A stretch of 30,219 nt of DNA, taken from IMG/VR virus record IMGVR_UViG_3300028920_000202, positions 1-30,219 of that record; one strand, given 5' to 3'. A program made the translations under genes and the position numbers. Within the stretch, counting starts at the first letter, position 1. Each line of letters begins with the position of its first letter. The notes beneath the pieces were generated by a model. That model did no database searches and had not been told where the DNA came from. It saw only the letters and a program-made list of their open reading frames with translations. This document shows, piece by piece, positions 6,411-12,958 of this stretch. The stretch is from a virus.

Positions 6411-6656
6411 ATGAACCAAACAATAAACAATAACGGGCAAGGGAAACCGATAAAAAGCAAAGTCTTTGTTTTTGGCAATGTGAGCACGTCATTATCAAGA
6501 GAAATAAATGAATGGTTTGCTGAAAATATTAACATCAGAATTGTAAACATGCTTCAAAGCGAATGCCTGAAGTATACAACAATATCAATATTTTATTTCG
6601 AGGATGCAAAACGAATAAACTATGGTACTACCGAATTAAACACAGCCGGGCCTTAA
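6411..6656 (+). CDS. Small hypothetical protein, 81 aa
   Basis: ATG 6411 follows AGGAAG (6400-6405), 9 nt after the preceding stop. Residues 18-60 look like an alternating strand/helix fold (KVFVFGNVSTSLSREINEWFAEN, then CLKYTTISIFYFEDA). The end TAGP* is abrupt. In another frame the following 80 nt read as a protein-like tail (DYVACLDWARMETQEAKK, ending at 6737), so the gene may have lost its original C-terminus by a frameshift. No function recognised. Confidence 0.55.
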   Translation: MNQTINNNGQGKPIKSKVFVFGNVSTSLSREINEWFAENINIRIVNMLQSECLKYTTISIFYFEDAKRINYGTTELNTAGP

Positions 6657-6719
6657 ATAAACTTGATTATGTTGCCTGCCTTGATTGGGCCAGAATGGAA
6701 ACACAGGAGGCAAAGAAAA

Positions 6720-6821
6720 ATGATAAACTTTGCAAATAATAGCTTTTTAATTATTGTGCGTGTTTTGTTGTTAATTGCATGGGCTGTTGTTGTAATAAAA
6801 ATAGGGAGAAAAAAGAAATGA
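6720..6821 (+). CDS. 33-residue single-pass membrane peptide
   Basis: ATG 6720 follows AGGAGG (6706-6711), an excellent site. One hydrophobic segment (about residues 9-27, pattern FLIIVRVLLLIAWAVVVI) is followed by a short basic tail (KIGRKKK), which predicts an N-out/C-in single-pass peptide. The TGA stop overlaps the ATG of the zinc-ribbon gene at 6818 (ATGA). Phage membrane peptides of this size can modulate lysis or exclude superinfection; the role here is unknown. Confidence 0.6.
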   Translation: MINFANNSFLIIVRVLLLIAWAVVVIKIGRKKK

Positions 6822-6997
6822 TATGCGAAAAATGCAAAGCAGAATTAAAAGAAACCTGGACAAAAAAAGGGTATGTTTCAAAATGCGAAAAATGCAAAAT
6901 GAAATATACAAGAAACTGCGGCCATAAAAACCAGTTCACAGATATAGACGGTTATGGTCAGGTTTTTGAGCGTGGTAATTTATATCAACGGTTTTAA
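6818..6997 (+). CDS. Zinc-ribbon protein, possibly truncated by an in-frame stop
   Basis: Start at ATG 6818 (ATGA overlap, GGGAG at 6804-6808). CEKC at residues 3-6 and CEKC at about 23-26 form one zinc ribbon, with a further Cys/His (NCGHK) after it. The frame stops at TAA 6995-6997 after NLYQRF, but the same frame then continues CNNCGKPVKLAKTW to TGA 7049-7051, which overlaps the next ATG (7048) as ATGA. The natural protein was therefore probably 77 residues with another CxxC pair, and the TAA is likely a recent nonsense change or a recoded stop. An in-frame ATG at 6779 has no ribosome binding site and was not used. Confidence 0.6.
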   Translation: MICEKCKAELKETWTKKGYVSKCEKCKMKYTRNCGHKNQFTDIDGYGQVFERGNLYQRF

Positions 6998-7047
6998 TGT
7001 AACAATTGCGGCAAGCCGGTAAAGCTGGCTAAAACATGGAGCAGAGC

Positions 7048-7254
7048 ATGATTACACAACAACAAGCAAATGAACGATGGAGAAAAAAAAGAAAGATCAG
7101 TTTTACAATGCTGTATACAACAGAAGAAGAACACTTAATAATTAAAAAGACTGCTAAACTATTTAATCAGACAATTACAAGATTTTGCGTAAATGCAATT
7201 ATGAACAAATGCAACGATGCAATAATTAAGGGGGTGCGTGATGCAGAAGGCTAA
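7048..7254 (+). CDS. Ribbon-helix-helix-like small protein, 68 aa
   Basis: Start set at ATG 7048, with GGAG (7038-7041) 6 nt upstream; the in-frame ATG at 7036 lacks such a site. After a basic N-terminus (RWRKKRK) comes a strand ISFTMLYT, a helix EEEHLIIKKTAKLF, a turn NQTI, and a second helix TRFCVNAIMNKC. This strand-helix-turn-helix order matches Arc/CopG-type DNA-binding proteins or MobC/DUF1778-like relatives. It could be the dimeric regulator that binds the palindrome at 5423-5436, but that is speculation. Confidence 0.55.
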   Translation: MITQQQANERWRKKRKISFTMLYTTEEEHLIIKKTAKLFNQTITRFCVNAIMNKCNDAIIKGVRDAEG

Positions 7255-7528
7255 AATTATATCATACATTGTCATGTGGTTAATAACCGCCGGAATGTTT
7301 TTTGGTGCATTTTTATCGCCGTTTATTGATGATTTTAGAATCGTGTGGATTCGGCCCGTAATGGCTATATTGTTTTTTGTTTTAATAATCGCAGACTTTT
7401 TTCTGCTTTATCTCGGGCAATGGCCTGACAAACCGACAGACCCGGAATCATTACGGTCTAAAGAAATTCAACAGGTCAGGCAGATTCTGGAAGTGTTCAA
7501 GGCGTTGAAAATGGAGGGGAAGAAATGA
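7241..7528 (+). CDS. Two-pass membrane protein, 95 aa
   Basis: Start at ATG 7241, with AAGGGG (7229-7234) 6 nt upstream; a GTG at 7238 is too close to the site. Two hydrophobic segments (about residues 6-27 and 36-58) are joined by a short acidic/aromatic loop and followed by a charged cytoplasmic tail (SKEIQQVRQILEVFKALKMEGKK). It overlaps the preceding gene by 14 nt and the next by 4 nt. It could be a holin-like or membrane-defence factor, but early-region location argues against lysis. Family not recognised. Confidence 0.6.
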   Translation: MQKAKIISYIVMWLITAGMFFGAFLSPFIDDFRIVWIRPVMAILFFVLIIADFFLLYLGQWPDKPTDPESLRSKEIQQVRQILEVFKALKMEGKK

Positions 7529-7779
7529 ATAAACTTTTTGACAGACAGAAATACGTCAATGATGAGGGTGAAGTTTTTACATTTATGCGTGAGGTCGATC
7601 AATGGTGCTGTGAAAATAAATACGGAACACCAAGCGCATGGAAGCCGACAAAACACGCCTGCAGGAAAGAAATAGAAAAGGCACACGGTAAGTTAATCAC
7701 GTACAACGCTTATTTGCGCAAGCATTTCCCGGAGCGGTTCCGGGCTTTTAAGCTGGCTAAAAAGGCGGATCGGATATGA
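7525..7779 (+). CDS. Hypothetical basic protein, 84 aa
   Basis: The ATGA overlap with the membrane protein gene (stop 7526-7528) and GGGGAAG (7515-7521) set the start at 7525. The protein is basic and aromatic, with a Cys pair (WCCENK) and helices ending in RKHFPERFRAFKLAKK. No membrane segment or catalytic motif is seen. Overlap on both sides puts it in one translationally coupled chain from 7048 to 8230. Function unknown. Confidence 0.6.
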   Translation: MNKLFDRQKYVNDEGEVFTFMREVDQWCCENKYGTPSAWKPTKHACRKEIEKAHGKLITYNAYLRKHFPERFRAFKLAKKADRI

Positions 7780-7988
7780 ACGATCCAAACTATATTGATC
7801 TTACAAAATCGCTTGACTATAATTTAAGGTCAAGGCAGCACGCTCTTGAAATAGTGGAGCAAAGAGATAAAATAAAAATAATTAGAGATTTATTCGAGTT
7901 ATTAAAAAACAAAAAAATTATAAATATATCTATTACAAAGATAATAGATGGTAATAGTACAATCTCAATTATTTATAAGGGGGAATGA
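7776..7988 (+). CDS. Hypothetical protein, 70 aa
   Basis: Starts in an ATGA overlap with the preceding stop (7777-7779). The N-terminal half is helical (LRSRQHALEIVEQRDKIKIIRDLFELL) and probably forms a coiled coil. The C-terminal part is strand-like (KIINISITKI, then STISIIYKGE). No family recognised. Codon use is more AT-rich than in its neighbour. Confidence 0.6.
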   Translation: MNDPNYIDLTKSLDYNLRSRQHALEIVEQRDKIKIIRDLFELLKNKKIINISITKIIDGNSTISIIYKGE

Positions 7989-8230
7989 TGAAATACACTA
8001 ACAAAACAGGAACAACTATTTTTCATATTTATCCGAAAGGGCAGTTATTTACATTCAAGGCAATTGAAAGAAAAACCGGAATAATAAAATTCCCTGAGCC
8101 CGAACCAGAATGTGGAAAAATATTTCTGTCTAAAAAAGAATGCCTTGAATATCTGAAAGGGCTTTATGGTAAAATGGTGCGTGTAGGTGACATTGTAGTC
8201 AATGATCACTATTTTGGGAATGACTCATGA
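7988..8230 (+). CDS. Hypothetical protein, 80 aa
   Basis: Two ATG codons occur in tandem (7985 and 7988). The second is preferred because AAGGGG (7978-7983) then has a 4-nt spacer rather than 1. The protein looks like a small beta domain (TTIFHIYPKGQLFTFKAIER) with a Pro/Glu-rich turn (PEPEPECG), a helix (SKKECLEYLKGLYG) and a final strand MVRVGDIVVND. The last codons overlap the membrane peptide at 8227. Function unknown. Confidence 0.6.
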   Translation: MKYTNKTGTTIFHIYPKGQLFTFKAIERKTGIIKFPEPEPECGKIFLSKKECLEYLKGLYGKMVRVGDIVVNDHYFGNDS

Positions 8231-8343
8231 AAATATTTTGCCTGGTAGTAGCAATATTTTTTATAGCATTCACTTTTTTTCTGGGTGCTGTATGTATTAC
8301 GATAGTAAAGATTTTATTTGAGGGGGTTATGAATGGCTTATAA
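8227..8343 (+). CDS. 38-residue membrane peptide
   Basis: ATG 8227 overlaps the preceding TGA (ATGA). Almost the whole peptide is hydrophobic (residues 3-32, KIFCLVVAIFFIAFTFFLG then AVCITIVKILF), predicting one long or two short membrane segments. It overlaps the next gene (ATG 8333) by 11 nt. The GAGGGGG inside its end provides the next ribosome binding site. A lipobox is not convincing. Function unknown. Confidence 0.5.
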   Translation: MKIFCLVVAIFFIAFTFFLGAVCITIVKILFEGVMNGL

Positions 8344-8782
8344 ACCAACACAAGCACAGTTAATGCAGGACTTACTTGACCGTAAAAAAATGCGTCAAAC
8401 ACGGTGGTCGAATAGGAGTATAGCAATTTATCTCTGTCCTATACGGGGAGAAATAAGATACTGGCATATTCCAGAAGATGATGAACAACACAGTTTAGCA
8501 ATTAATAAGTTAAAATCAGCAGACGGGCATATCGAATGGGAAGAATACAAAGATCCGGAAGACTTCGGCCCAATAACAGAGGAAGAACTTGAAGGGGCGA
8601 GAACCCGGCTGAAGCAACCAAAACAAACAAAGCCGGTTATTGATTGGGAGCCAGCAAGAGCCTATCCTATAAGTTTAGCAATAACCAAAAATGATAATAC
8701 TGTTAATTCATTTAATCACTTGGAAAATGGAATTAGTCAAATAATAAACTGGATAAACAACCATGAAGAAAGTAATGGTTAG
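8333..8782 (+). CDS. Hypothetical protein, 149 aa
   Basis: ATG 8333 follows GAGGGGG (8320-8326). The N-terminus is helical and basic (AQLMQDLLDRKKMRQTRW), followed by a strand-rich acidic middle (SIAIYLCPIRGEIRYWHIPEDDE) and a linker rich in Glu, Lys and Gln. The C-terminal 40 residues end in a helix (LENGISQIINWINNHEES). No catalytic motif is visible. It is the largest protein of the small-gene cluster and stays unassigned. Confidence 0.6.
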   Translation: MAYKPTQAQLMQDLLDRKKMRQTRWSNRSIAIYLCPIRGEIRYWHIPEDDEQHSLAINKLKSADGHIEWEEYKDPEDFGPITEEELEGARTRLKQPKQTKPVIDWEPARAYPISLAITKNDNTVNSFNHLENGISQIINWINNHEESNG

Positions 8783-8942
8783 AATAATGGTTCCAGATGG
8801 AAAAACATATTTATATAAAGAACCTGGCATATTAAAAAGGATATTGAATAGAATATTTAAAAGACAATATTTGCGCAAAGTCAGATTTAAAAACGGGACA
8901 ATAAGATTAAGAAACAAGCAGGAGGAAAAAAATGACAGATAA
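8763..8942 (+). CDS. Basic hypothetical protein, 59 aa
   Basis: ATG 8763 lies within the end of the preceding gene (20-nt overlap). A later in-frame ATG at 8775 is also possible. The protein is very basic, with RILNRIFKRQYLRKVRFKNG in its centre, and starts with short strands (VMVRIMVPDGKTYLYKE). Its end overlaps the next ATG (8932) by 11 nt. The charge suits nucleic-acid binding but no family is recognised. Confidence 0.5.
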   Translation: MKKVMVRIMVPDGKTYLYKEPGILKRILNRIFKRQYLRKVRFKNGTIRLRNKQEEKNDR

Positions 8943-9033
8943 ACGATGGAAAGCATGGCAAAAAATTAAAAAGCACACTGACAAGAAAGCCCGAAACAAA
9001 CGCCGGAATATTCGACAGAAGTGTGCAAAATGA
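8932..9033 (+). CDS. 33-residue very basic peptide
   Basis: ATG 8932 follows AGGAGG (8920-8925), a strong site. Of its 33 residues, about half are Lys or Arg (KKHTDKKARNKRRNIRQK), and its TGA overlaps the next ATG at 9030. Such arginine-rich peptides can bind RNA, like antitermination peptides of the lambda N type, which would fit its position just before the early/late boundary. That reading is inference from composition and place only. Confidence 0.5.
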   Translation: MTDKRWKAWQKIKKHTDKKARNKRRNIRQKCAK

Positions 9034-9221
9034 AACAGATTGAAATTGACGGGGAATTCTTCCCCGATCTATACAAAACAATTCAATATTGTCCTGAATA
9101 TGCAATGAAACAGGCGGAAATATTTGGAACCGGACAATACTTCTGTAATGATAAAGGGTTTCTGGAAATACCGGAAGAAATAAGCAAGATATTAAGAAAA
9201 GACTTATGGAATTTAATATAA
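9030..9221 (+). CDS. Hypothetical protein, 63 aa, last gene of the early operon
   Basis: ATG 9030 overlaps the preceding TGA, so translation is probably coupled; no strong Shine-Dalgarno is present. The protein is mildly acidic with balanced composition (EIDGEFFPDLYKTI, then FLEIPEEISKILRKDLWN). It looks like a genuine globular protein, more so than the antisense frame on the same DNA. A perfect GGGGAA/TTCCCC hairpin (9051-9065) lies in the coding sequence. Function unknown. Confidence 0.55.
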   Translation: MKQIEIDGEFFPDLYKTIQYCPEYAMKQAEIFGTGQYFCNDKGFLEIPEEISKILRKDLWNLI

Positions 9222-9325
9222 ACAACCCAAGGGGCTTGATATAAATGGATCATAGCTTGTTCATTCATCCGACCTCCTTTTAAATAGTTTTCGGCGTTTG
9301 CGTTGCTGCGCTGTAAAGAGTTTCT

Positions 9326-9352
9326 ACCCGGTTGTCCCTTGCCGGGTTTTTT
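9326..9352 (+). terminator. Intrinsic terminator closing the early operon
   Basis: ACCCGG (9326-9331) pairs perfectly with CCGGGT (9342-9347) over a 10-nt loop, and six T follow (9347-9352). It stands between the last early gene and the terminase promoter. Confidence 0.8.
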
Positions 9353-9353
9353 A

Positions 9354-9382
9354 TTGTAATTTGTTTGATTATATGATATTAT
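9354..9382 (+). promoter_or_regulatory. Late promoter in front of terS, probably giving a leaderless mRNA
   Basis: TTGTAA (9354-9359), 17-nt spacer, TATTAT (9377-9382, five of six consensus). Transcription would start near 9388-9390, exactly at the terS ATG (9389), and no Shine-Dalgarno precedes that ATG. Confidence 0.5.
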
Positions 9383-9388
9383 AGTTAT

Positions 9389-9775
9389 ATGGCAGACCCG
9401 GGAAGACCAACCAAATATAATAAACAAATTCAAAAAGCCGCAGAAAAGTATTTAAAAGAATATAATTTATATGGTGATGTTGTTCCAACAACATGCGGGC
9501 TAGCATGTATCATAGAAGTCTCAAAGTCTACAATATACAAATGGGCAAAAGAAAATGAACAATTTTCGGACACGTTAAGACAAATACAAGAAAAACAAGA
9601 AACTGTTTTAATAAACAACGGTTTAAATAGTACTTTTCATCCAACAATAACCAAACTTATGCTTGCAAATCATGGCTACCATGATAAACAGGAAATAGAA
9701 CATTCAGGAAGCGACCCAATAAACGTTATTATCCAACCGGTAACAAATGCAGATAAAAATAAACCCGATAGCTAA
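9389..9775 (+). CDS. terS: Terminase small subunit
   Basis: This 128-residue protein has the usual N-terminus of this family (GRPTKYNKQIQ), an HTH region of the form GLACIIEVSKSTIYKWAKEN (about residues 37-56), then FSDTLRQIQEKQETVLINNGLN and the ITKLMLANHGYHDK segment near residue 87-100. The small subunit recognises the packaging site and recruits the large subunit. The frame overlaps terL by 29 nt, and terL follows at once, which confirms the call. The ATG has no ribosome binding site but sits at the predicted transcription start of the late promoter. Confidence 0.85.
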   Translation: MADPGRPTKYNKQIQKAAEKYLKEYNLYGDVVPTTCGLACIIEVSKSTIYKWAKENEQFSDTLRQIQEKQETVLINNGLNSTFHPTITKLMLANHGYHDKQEIEHSGSDPINVIIQPVTNADKNKPDS

Positions 9776-10976
9776 ACATTGGGAATTTCTTTATCAATCA
9801 AAATACAGATATAACATTTCAAGGGGCGGGGCAGGATCCGGCAAGTCTTACACTCATGCACAAATGATACTTACTGAGCTAATGACCCGTAATTTCTGCA
9901 GGTGGCTAGTCCTTCGGAAAGTCGGCAAAGATATATTAAGATCAGTGTATCAGCTTTTTCTTGATATCTGCATAGAATCAGACATGCTTGAACTGTTTCA
10001 TTTTAACAAGACAGACAAAATAATCACCTGTATTAAAACAGGCAATCAGATATTTATGTCAGGGCTGGATGATGCGAACAGGATTAAATCAATTGCCGGT
10101 GTTACGGATGTTTGGATTGAAGAAGCTACAGAATTTAATTATGGAGACTGGAAGCAGTTAACTTTAAGACTTCGGGGCAAAGGAATACAAAGACGGTTTT
10201 TTCTGACTTTTAATTCTGTTTCTTCCCGATCCTGGTTAAAAGAAACTTTTTACGATAGACCAATAGAAGGCGGCAAGATACAATATTTACATACTAATTA
10301 TCATGATAATCCTTTTCTCGACCAGGAATATATTGAAGACCTCGAGAGCAACAAAGAAACTGACCCGGATTGGTACAAGATTTATATTCTAAATGAATGG
10401 GGTGAAATCGGCGAACATAGAATATTATTAAATATTGTAGTTTATGATTTTGAAATTGACAACACAGTACAACACTTTAATGGCGGTGATTTCGGGTTTA
10501 ATGATCCATCAACATTAACAGACTGTTACATTAAAGATCAGGAATTATACATATGCCACGAGTTTTATAAATGCGAACTTGACCCGGAACAACTAAAGGC
10601 GGAAACAAGAAAAATAGAATGGATCAAAGGCCGCAAAAATGTAATATGTGATTCTTCCCGGCCAGACTTGATTAAAATGTATAACACCCCAGGCCGCACT
10701 TTTATTGCATACCCGGCACGGAAAAACGTTTTATCTAAACGATCAAAACATTATAAGACAAGCATGGCTTTTTATCTTAAGCAGTTTAAAAAGATACATG
10801 TCCATAAAACCAATTGTCAGAATGCAGCAGAAGAATTTATTTCCTGGTCATGGCAGACTGACAAAGAAGGTAAGCCGATTGACGAGCCGCTTGACGGATA
10901 TGATCACACAATTGACGCTGTTATCTACAGCTTGGAAGAAAGGGCAAGACGATATTATGCGACAAATAAAAGATAA
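9747..10976 (+). CDS. terL: Terminase large subunit
   Basis: The 409-residue protein is a Terminase_3-type ATPase-nuclease. Walker A is GGAGSGKS (residues 27-34), Walker B is VWIEEA (122-127), and the coupling motif FLTFNSVS follows (152-159). The C-terminal RNase-H-like nuclease shows Asp248 (GGDFGFNDP), Asp302 (VICDSS) and Asp390 (DHTIDAV), the three metal-binding acidic positions. It drives DNA translocation into the prohead and cuts genome ends. The length is normal for SPP1/PBSX-like enzymes. Translation is probably coupled to terS because no good site precedes ATG 9747. Confidence 0.93.
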   Translation: MQIKINPIAKHWEFLYQSKYRYNISRGGAGSGKSYTHAQMILTELMTRNFCRWLVLRKVGKDILRSVYQLFLDICIESDMLELFHFNKTDKIITCIKTGNQIFMSGLDDANRIKSIAGVTDVWIEEATEFNYGDWKQLTLRLRGKGIQRRFFLTFNSVSSRSWLKETFYDRPIEGGKIQYLHTNYHDNPFLDQEYIEDLESNKETDPDWYKIYILNEWGEIGEHRILLNIVVYDFEIDNTVQHFNGGDFGFNDPSTLTDCYIKDQELYICHEFYKCELDPEQLKAETRKIEWIKGRKNVICDSSRPDLIKMYNTPGRTFIAYPARKNVLSKRSKHYKTSMAFYLKQFKKIHVHKTNCQNAAEEFISWSWQTDKEGKPIDEPLDGYDHTIDAVIYSLEERARRYYATNKR

Positions 10977-10987
10977 TGTGCTATAAT
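10959..10987 (+). promoter_or_regulatory. Extended -10 promoter at the end of terL
   Basis: A perfect TATAAT (10982-10987) with TG one base upstream (TGCTATAAT, 10979-10987) forms an extended -10. A partial -35, GCGACA (10959-10964), lies 17 nt before it. Transcription would start near 10994, within or next to the Shine-Dalgarno of the GTG start at 11005. Confidence 0.55.
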
Positions 10988-11004
10988 GGCAAGAGGAGAA
11001 AATA

Positions 11005-11313
11005 GTGAAGAGTAATTTAATAGGCTATGAAACCATACGGGTCGGCGAATGCAAAAGCGTCTACCCTCCCGGAATAAACTGGATATCTTGTGAAGGAATA
11101 AATGAAAAGGAGAAACAAATGAAACATATAATAGGAAAAGGGAAAAAGACCGGGCATCATTATATAGAAACAATGTCTTTTAAAATTGAAATAACCCCAG
11201 AAGAATTTACAACCCTTTATAATGCAGAAAAAATATGTGAAAAATATAATATTAATATAAGTGATATACAGAGATTAACATGGGAAGAAAAAGAGAAAAT
11301 TACGGCATTATAG
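11005..11313 (+). CDS. Hypothetical protein with two possible starts, 102 or 64 aa
   Basis: GTG 11005 follows AGGAG (10994-10998, spacing 6) and gives 102 residues. An in-frame ATG at 11119 follows AAGGAG (11107-11112, spacing 6) and gives 64 residues. Both sites are good, so two forms may be made. The long form starts with an aromatic/Cys-rich stretch (VGECKSVYPPGINWISC). The common part has a strand MSFKIEITPEEF, then helices (YNAEKICEKY and LTWEEKEKI). Function unknown. It interrupts the usual terL-portal adjacency together with the next gene. Confidence 0.55.
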   Translation: MKSNLIGYETIRVGECKSVYPPGINWISCEGINEKEKQMKHIIGKGKKTGHHYIETMSFKIEITPEEFTTLYNAEKICEKYNINISDIQRLTWEEKEKITAL

Positions 11314-11325
11314 CAGGAGAAAATA

Positions 11326-11544
11326 ATGAAAGGAATTGCAGTAATTAAATTGGTAAACGGCGAAACTTTAGAATATAAAGTCTTAGAACAAGAAGTGCAG
11401 TATGGAAATGTTATATTAAAAACACCTTATTGTAGTGTAACCATAGCATCCGACAAAATATTATACATAGAGTTTTATAAAATGACCTTACAAGAATATA
11501 TAAATATACAAAAACGTGCAAATGAACGGGTTGACAATAAATAA
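11326..11544 (+). CDS. Hypothetical protein, 72 aa
   Basis: ATG 11326 follows AGGAG (11315-11319). The protein is beta-rich with alternating hydrophobic strands (GIAVIKLVNGETLEYKVLEQ, then VTIASDKILYIEFY) and a C-terminal helix, resembling a small Sm-like or SH3-like barrel. That resemblance is weak. It lies between terL and portal in the same short unit as the gene before. Function unknown. Confidence 0.6.
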   Translation: MKGIAVIKLVNGETLEYKVLEQEVQYGNVILKTPYCSVTIASDKILYIEFYKMTLQEYINIQKRANERVDNK

Positions 11545-11545
11545 G

Positions 11546-11574
11546 TTTACAAACGGCCTTTTGTGATATATAAA
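11546..11574 (+). promoter_or_regulatory. Promoter in front of the portal gene
   Basis: TTTACA (11546-11551), 17-nt spacer, TATAAA (11569-11574); both boxes match five of six consensus bases. The start point would be near 11581, leaving a leader of about 10 nt in front of ATG 11591, with AGGAG at 11580-11584 almost at the 5' end. Confidence 0.55.
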
Positions 11575-11590
11575 TAGTTAGGAGTCAATT

Positions 11591-12958
11591 ATGGTTTCAA
11601 GATCAATTACCACAGCCGAAAAAATAAAAGCGTTAATAACTGAACACAATCTCACAGAAGGAAATCAGTACAAACGATATCAAAAATATTATGACGGGCT
11701 TAATCCGACAATTTTAACAAAATCAATTCAGGCAGAACCGGACAACAGAAAAGCGGTTGCATATGCAAGGAAGGCAGTTCAGACTGTTGTGGGTTATATG
11801 TTTCAGGAAATTGTATACGATTATCCAGATAAAAATAATGAAATAATAAAAATGCTGTCGTCTGAAAAGGGACAGATTGATGAAACAGATTCGGCAACAA
11901 TAGCACTATCAAAGGGGCTTAGTTACAAACTTATCTGGAAAGCTGACAACAAAATAAAGTATGCTGTTGTCAAACCGGAAAACATGATTATCGAATGGGA
12001 TGATAAAATAGAGCCTGAAAAAATAGCGGCTTATTATTATACTGAAAAAGAAATAATAAATGCCAAAGGAACAAAAGACAAATATATTACCTGCCGGGTG
12101 TACACTGCCGACCAATATGAAACATGGGTTTCCGTTAATAATAATGCATATGTTTTAAATAAGGAAGAATCCGGGAAAAATGAATCCGGGGTTGTAAACG
12201 TTGCCGAACATAAGATAAACAGGGAAAAGCGAAATATCTTTTATGAAGTGATCGGGCTGATTGATTTTCAGGATGAGATCGTATCTTCAAACATGGCTAA
12301 TGAAATTCAAACCATAGCGAATTCAATTCTTGCTTTGTATGGCAAATATCTTGATAACGAAATGCCGGACCCACACACTGGAGAAACAGAACAAGATAAA
12401 TTCATGAAAGCAAAAATTAAAATAATTGACGGGTTAGATAAAGCTGCCGGTGATTTTATTGAATGGATCGTTAAAACAATCCAGTGGGAGGGAATATTTG
12501 GAATCTTTGACCGGATAAACGATTTGATTTATGATATCTTACAAATCCCAAATATGAGCAATGACAAATATTTTCAAGACCCGTCTGGGGAAGCATTAAA
12601 AATGCGCCTTACTCCGTTTGAAAACAAATGCTCCCTCATTGAATCCAATTATAAACAAGGGCTTGTTGAACAGATTAAAATAATGTCTGCGTTCCCAGGG
12701 GTCGATGAAGTTGATACTGAAAAATTGACAATCACATTTAACCGGAAAATACCTCAATCACAATCACAAAGAATTGATGAAGCAGTCAAAATTGCGATGA
12801 TGTTTGGTGAAGAAATAGCCCTTGAATATCTGGGTGATATAATTCCAGACCATAAAAAAGTATTAAAATTGATTCGGGAAAGAATGGAAAATGAAGCAAT
12901 AAACTTTTTAAACAATCAGACAAACGTATTACCGGAGCCGGAAATTGAAAGCGCCTAA
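11591..12958 (+). CDS. Portal protein, SPP1 gp6-like
   Basis: This 455-residue protein shows the N-terminal pattern of SPP1-type portals (QYKRYQKYYDGLNPTI, then AYARKAVQTVVGYMF near residues 57-71). A wing/stem region follows with the expected DNLIYDILQIPNMSNDKYF and ALKMRLTPFE segments near 300-340. It forms the dodecameric ring at the capsid vertex where terminase docks and the tail attaches. The length fits the family. ATG 11591 has AGGAG 6 nt upstream. The gene overlaps the gp7-like head gene by 14 nt. Confidence 0.88.
   Translation: MVSRSITTAEKIKALITEHNLTEGNQYKRYQKYYDGLNPTILTKSIQAEPDNRKAVAYARKAVQTVVGYMFQEIVYDYPDKNNEIIKMLSSEKGQIDETDSATIALSKGLSYKLIWKADNKIKYAVVKPENMIIEWDDKIEPEKIAAYYYTEKEIINAKGTKDKYITCRVYTADQYETWVSVNNNAYVLNKEESGKNESGVVNVAEHKINREKRNIFYEVIGLIDFQDEIVSSNMANEIQTIANSILALYGKYLDNEMPDPHTGETEQDKFMKAKIKIIDGLDKAAGDFIEWIVKTIQWEGIFGIFDRINDLIYDILQIPNMSNDKYFQDPSGEALKMRLTPFENKCSLIESNYKQGLVEQIKIMSAFPGVDEVDTEKLTITFNRKIPQSQSQRIDEAVKIAMMFGEEIALEYLGDIIPDHKKVLKLIRERMENEAINFLNNQTNVLPEPEIESA

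Larger units (their letters stand above)
9222..9388. other. Early/late intergenic region
   Basis: These 167 nt hold no convincing gene. The first 100 nt have no clear signal apart from AAAGGAGGT on the minus strand (9280-9272), in front of a weak antisense frame. The rest holds the intrinsic terminator (9326-9352) and the late promoter (9354-9382). Position just before the terminase genes makes it a possible packaging-site location, but no cos or pac sequence can be recognised. Confidence 0.5.

Noticed and set aside
9083-9268. Minus-strand frame starting MNEQAM with AAAGGAGGT upstream
   Set aside because: The ribosome binding site is good, but spacing is only 4 nt, no minus promoter is clear and the frame is the complement of a better plus-strand gene (9030-9221). 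Its composition looks like a shadow.
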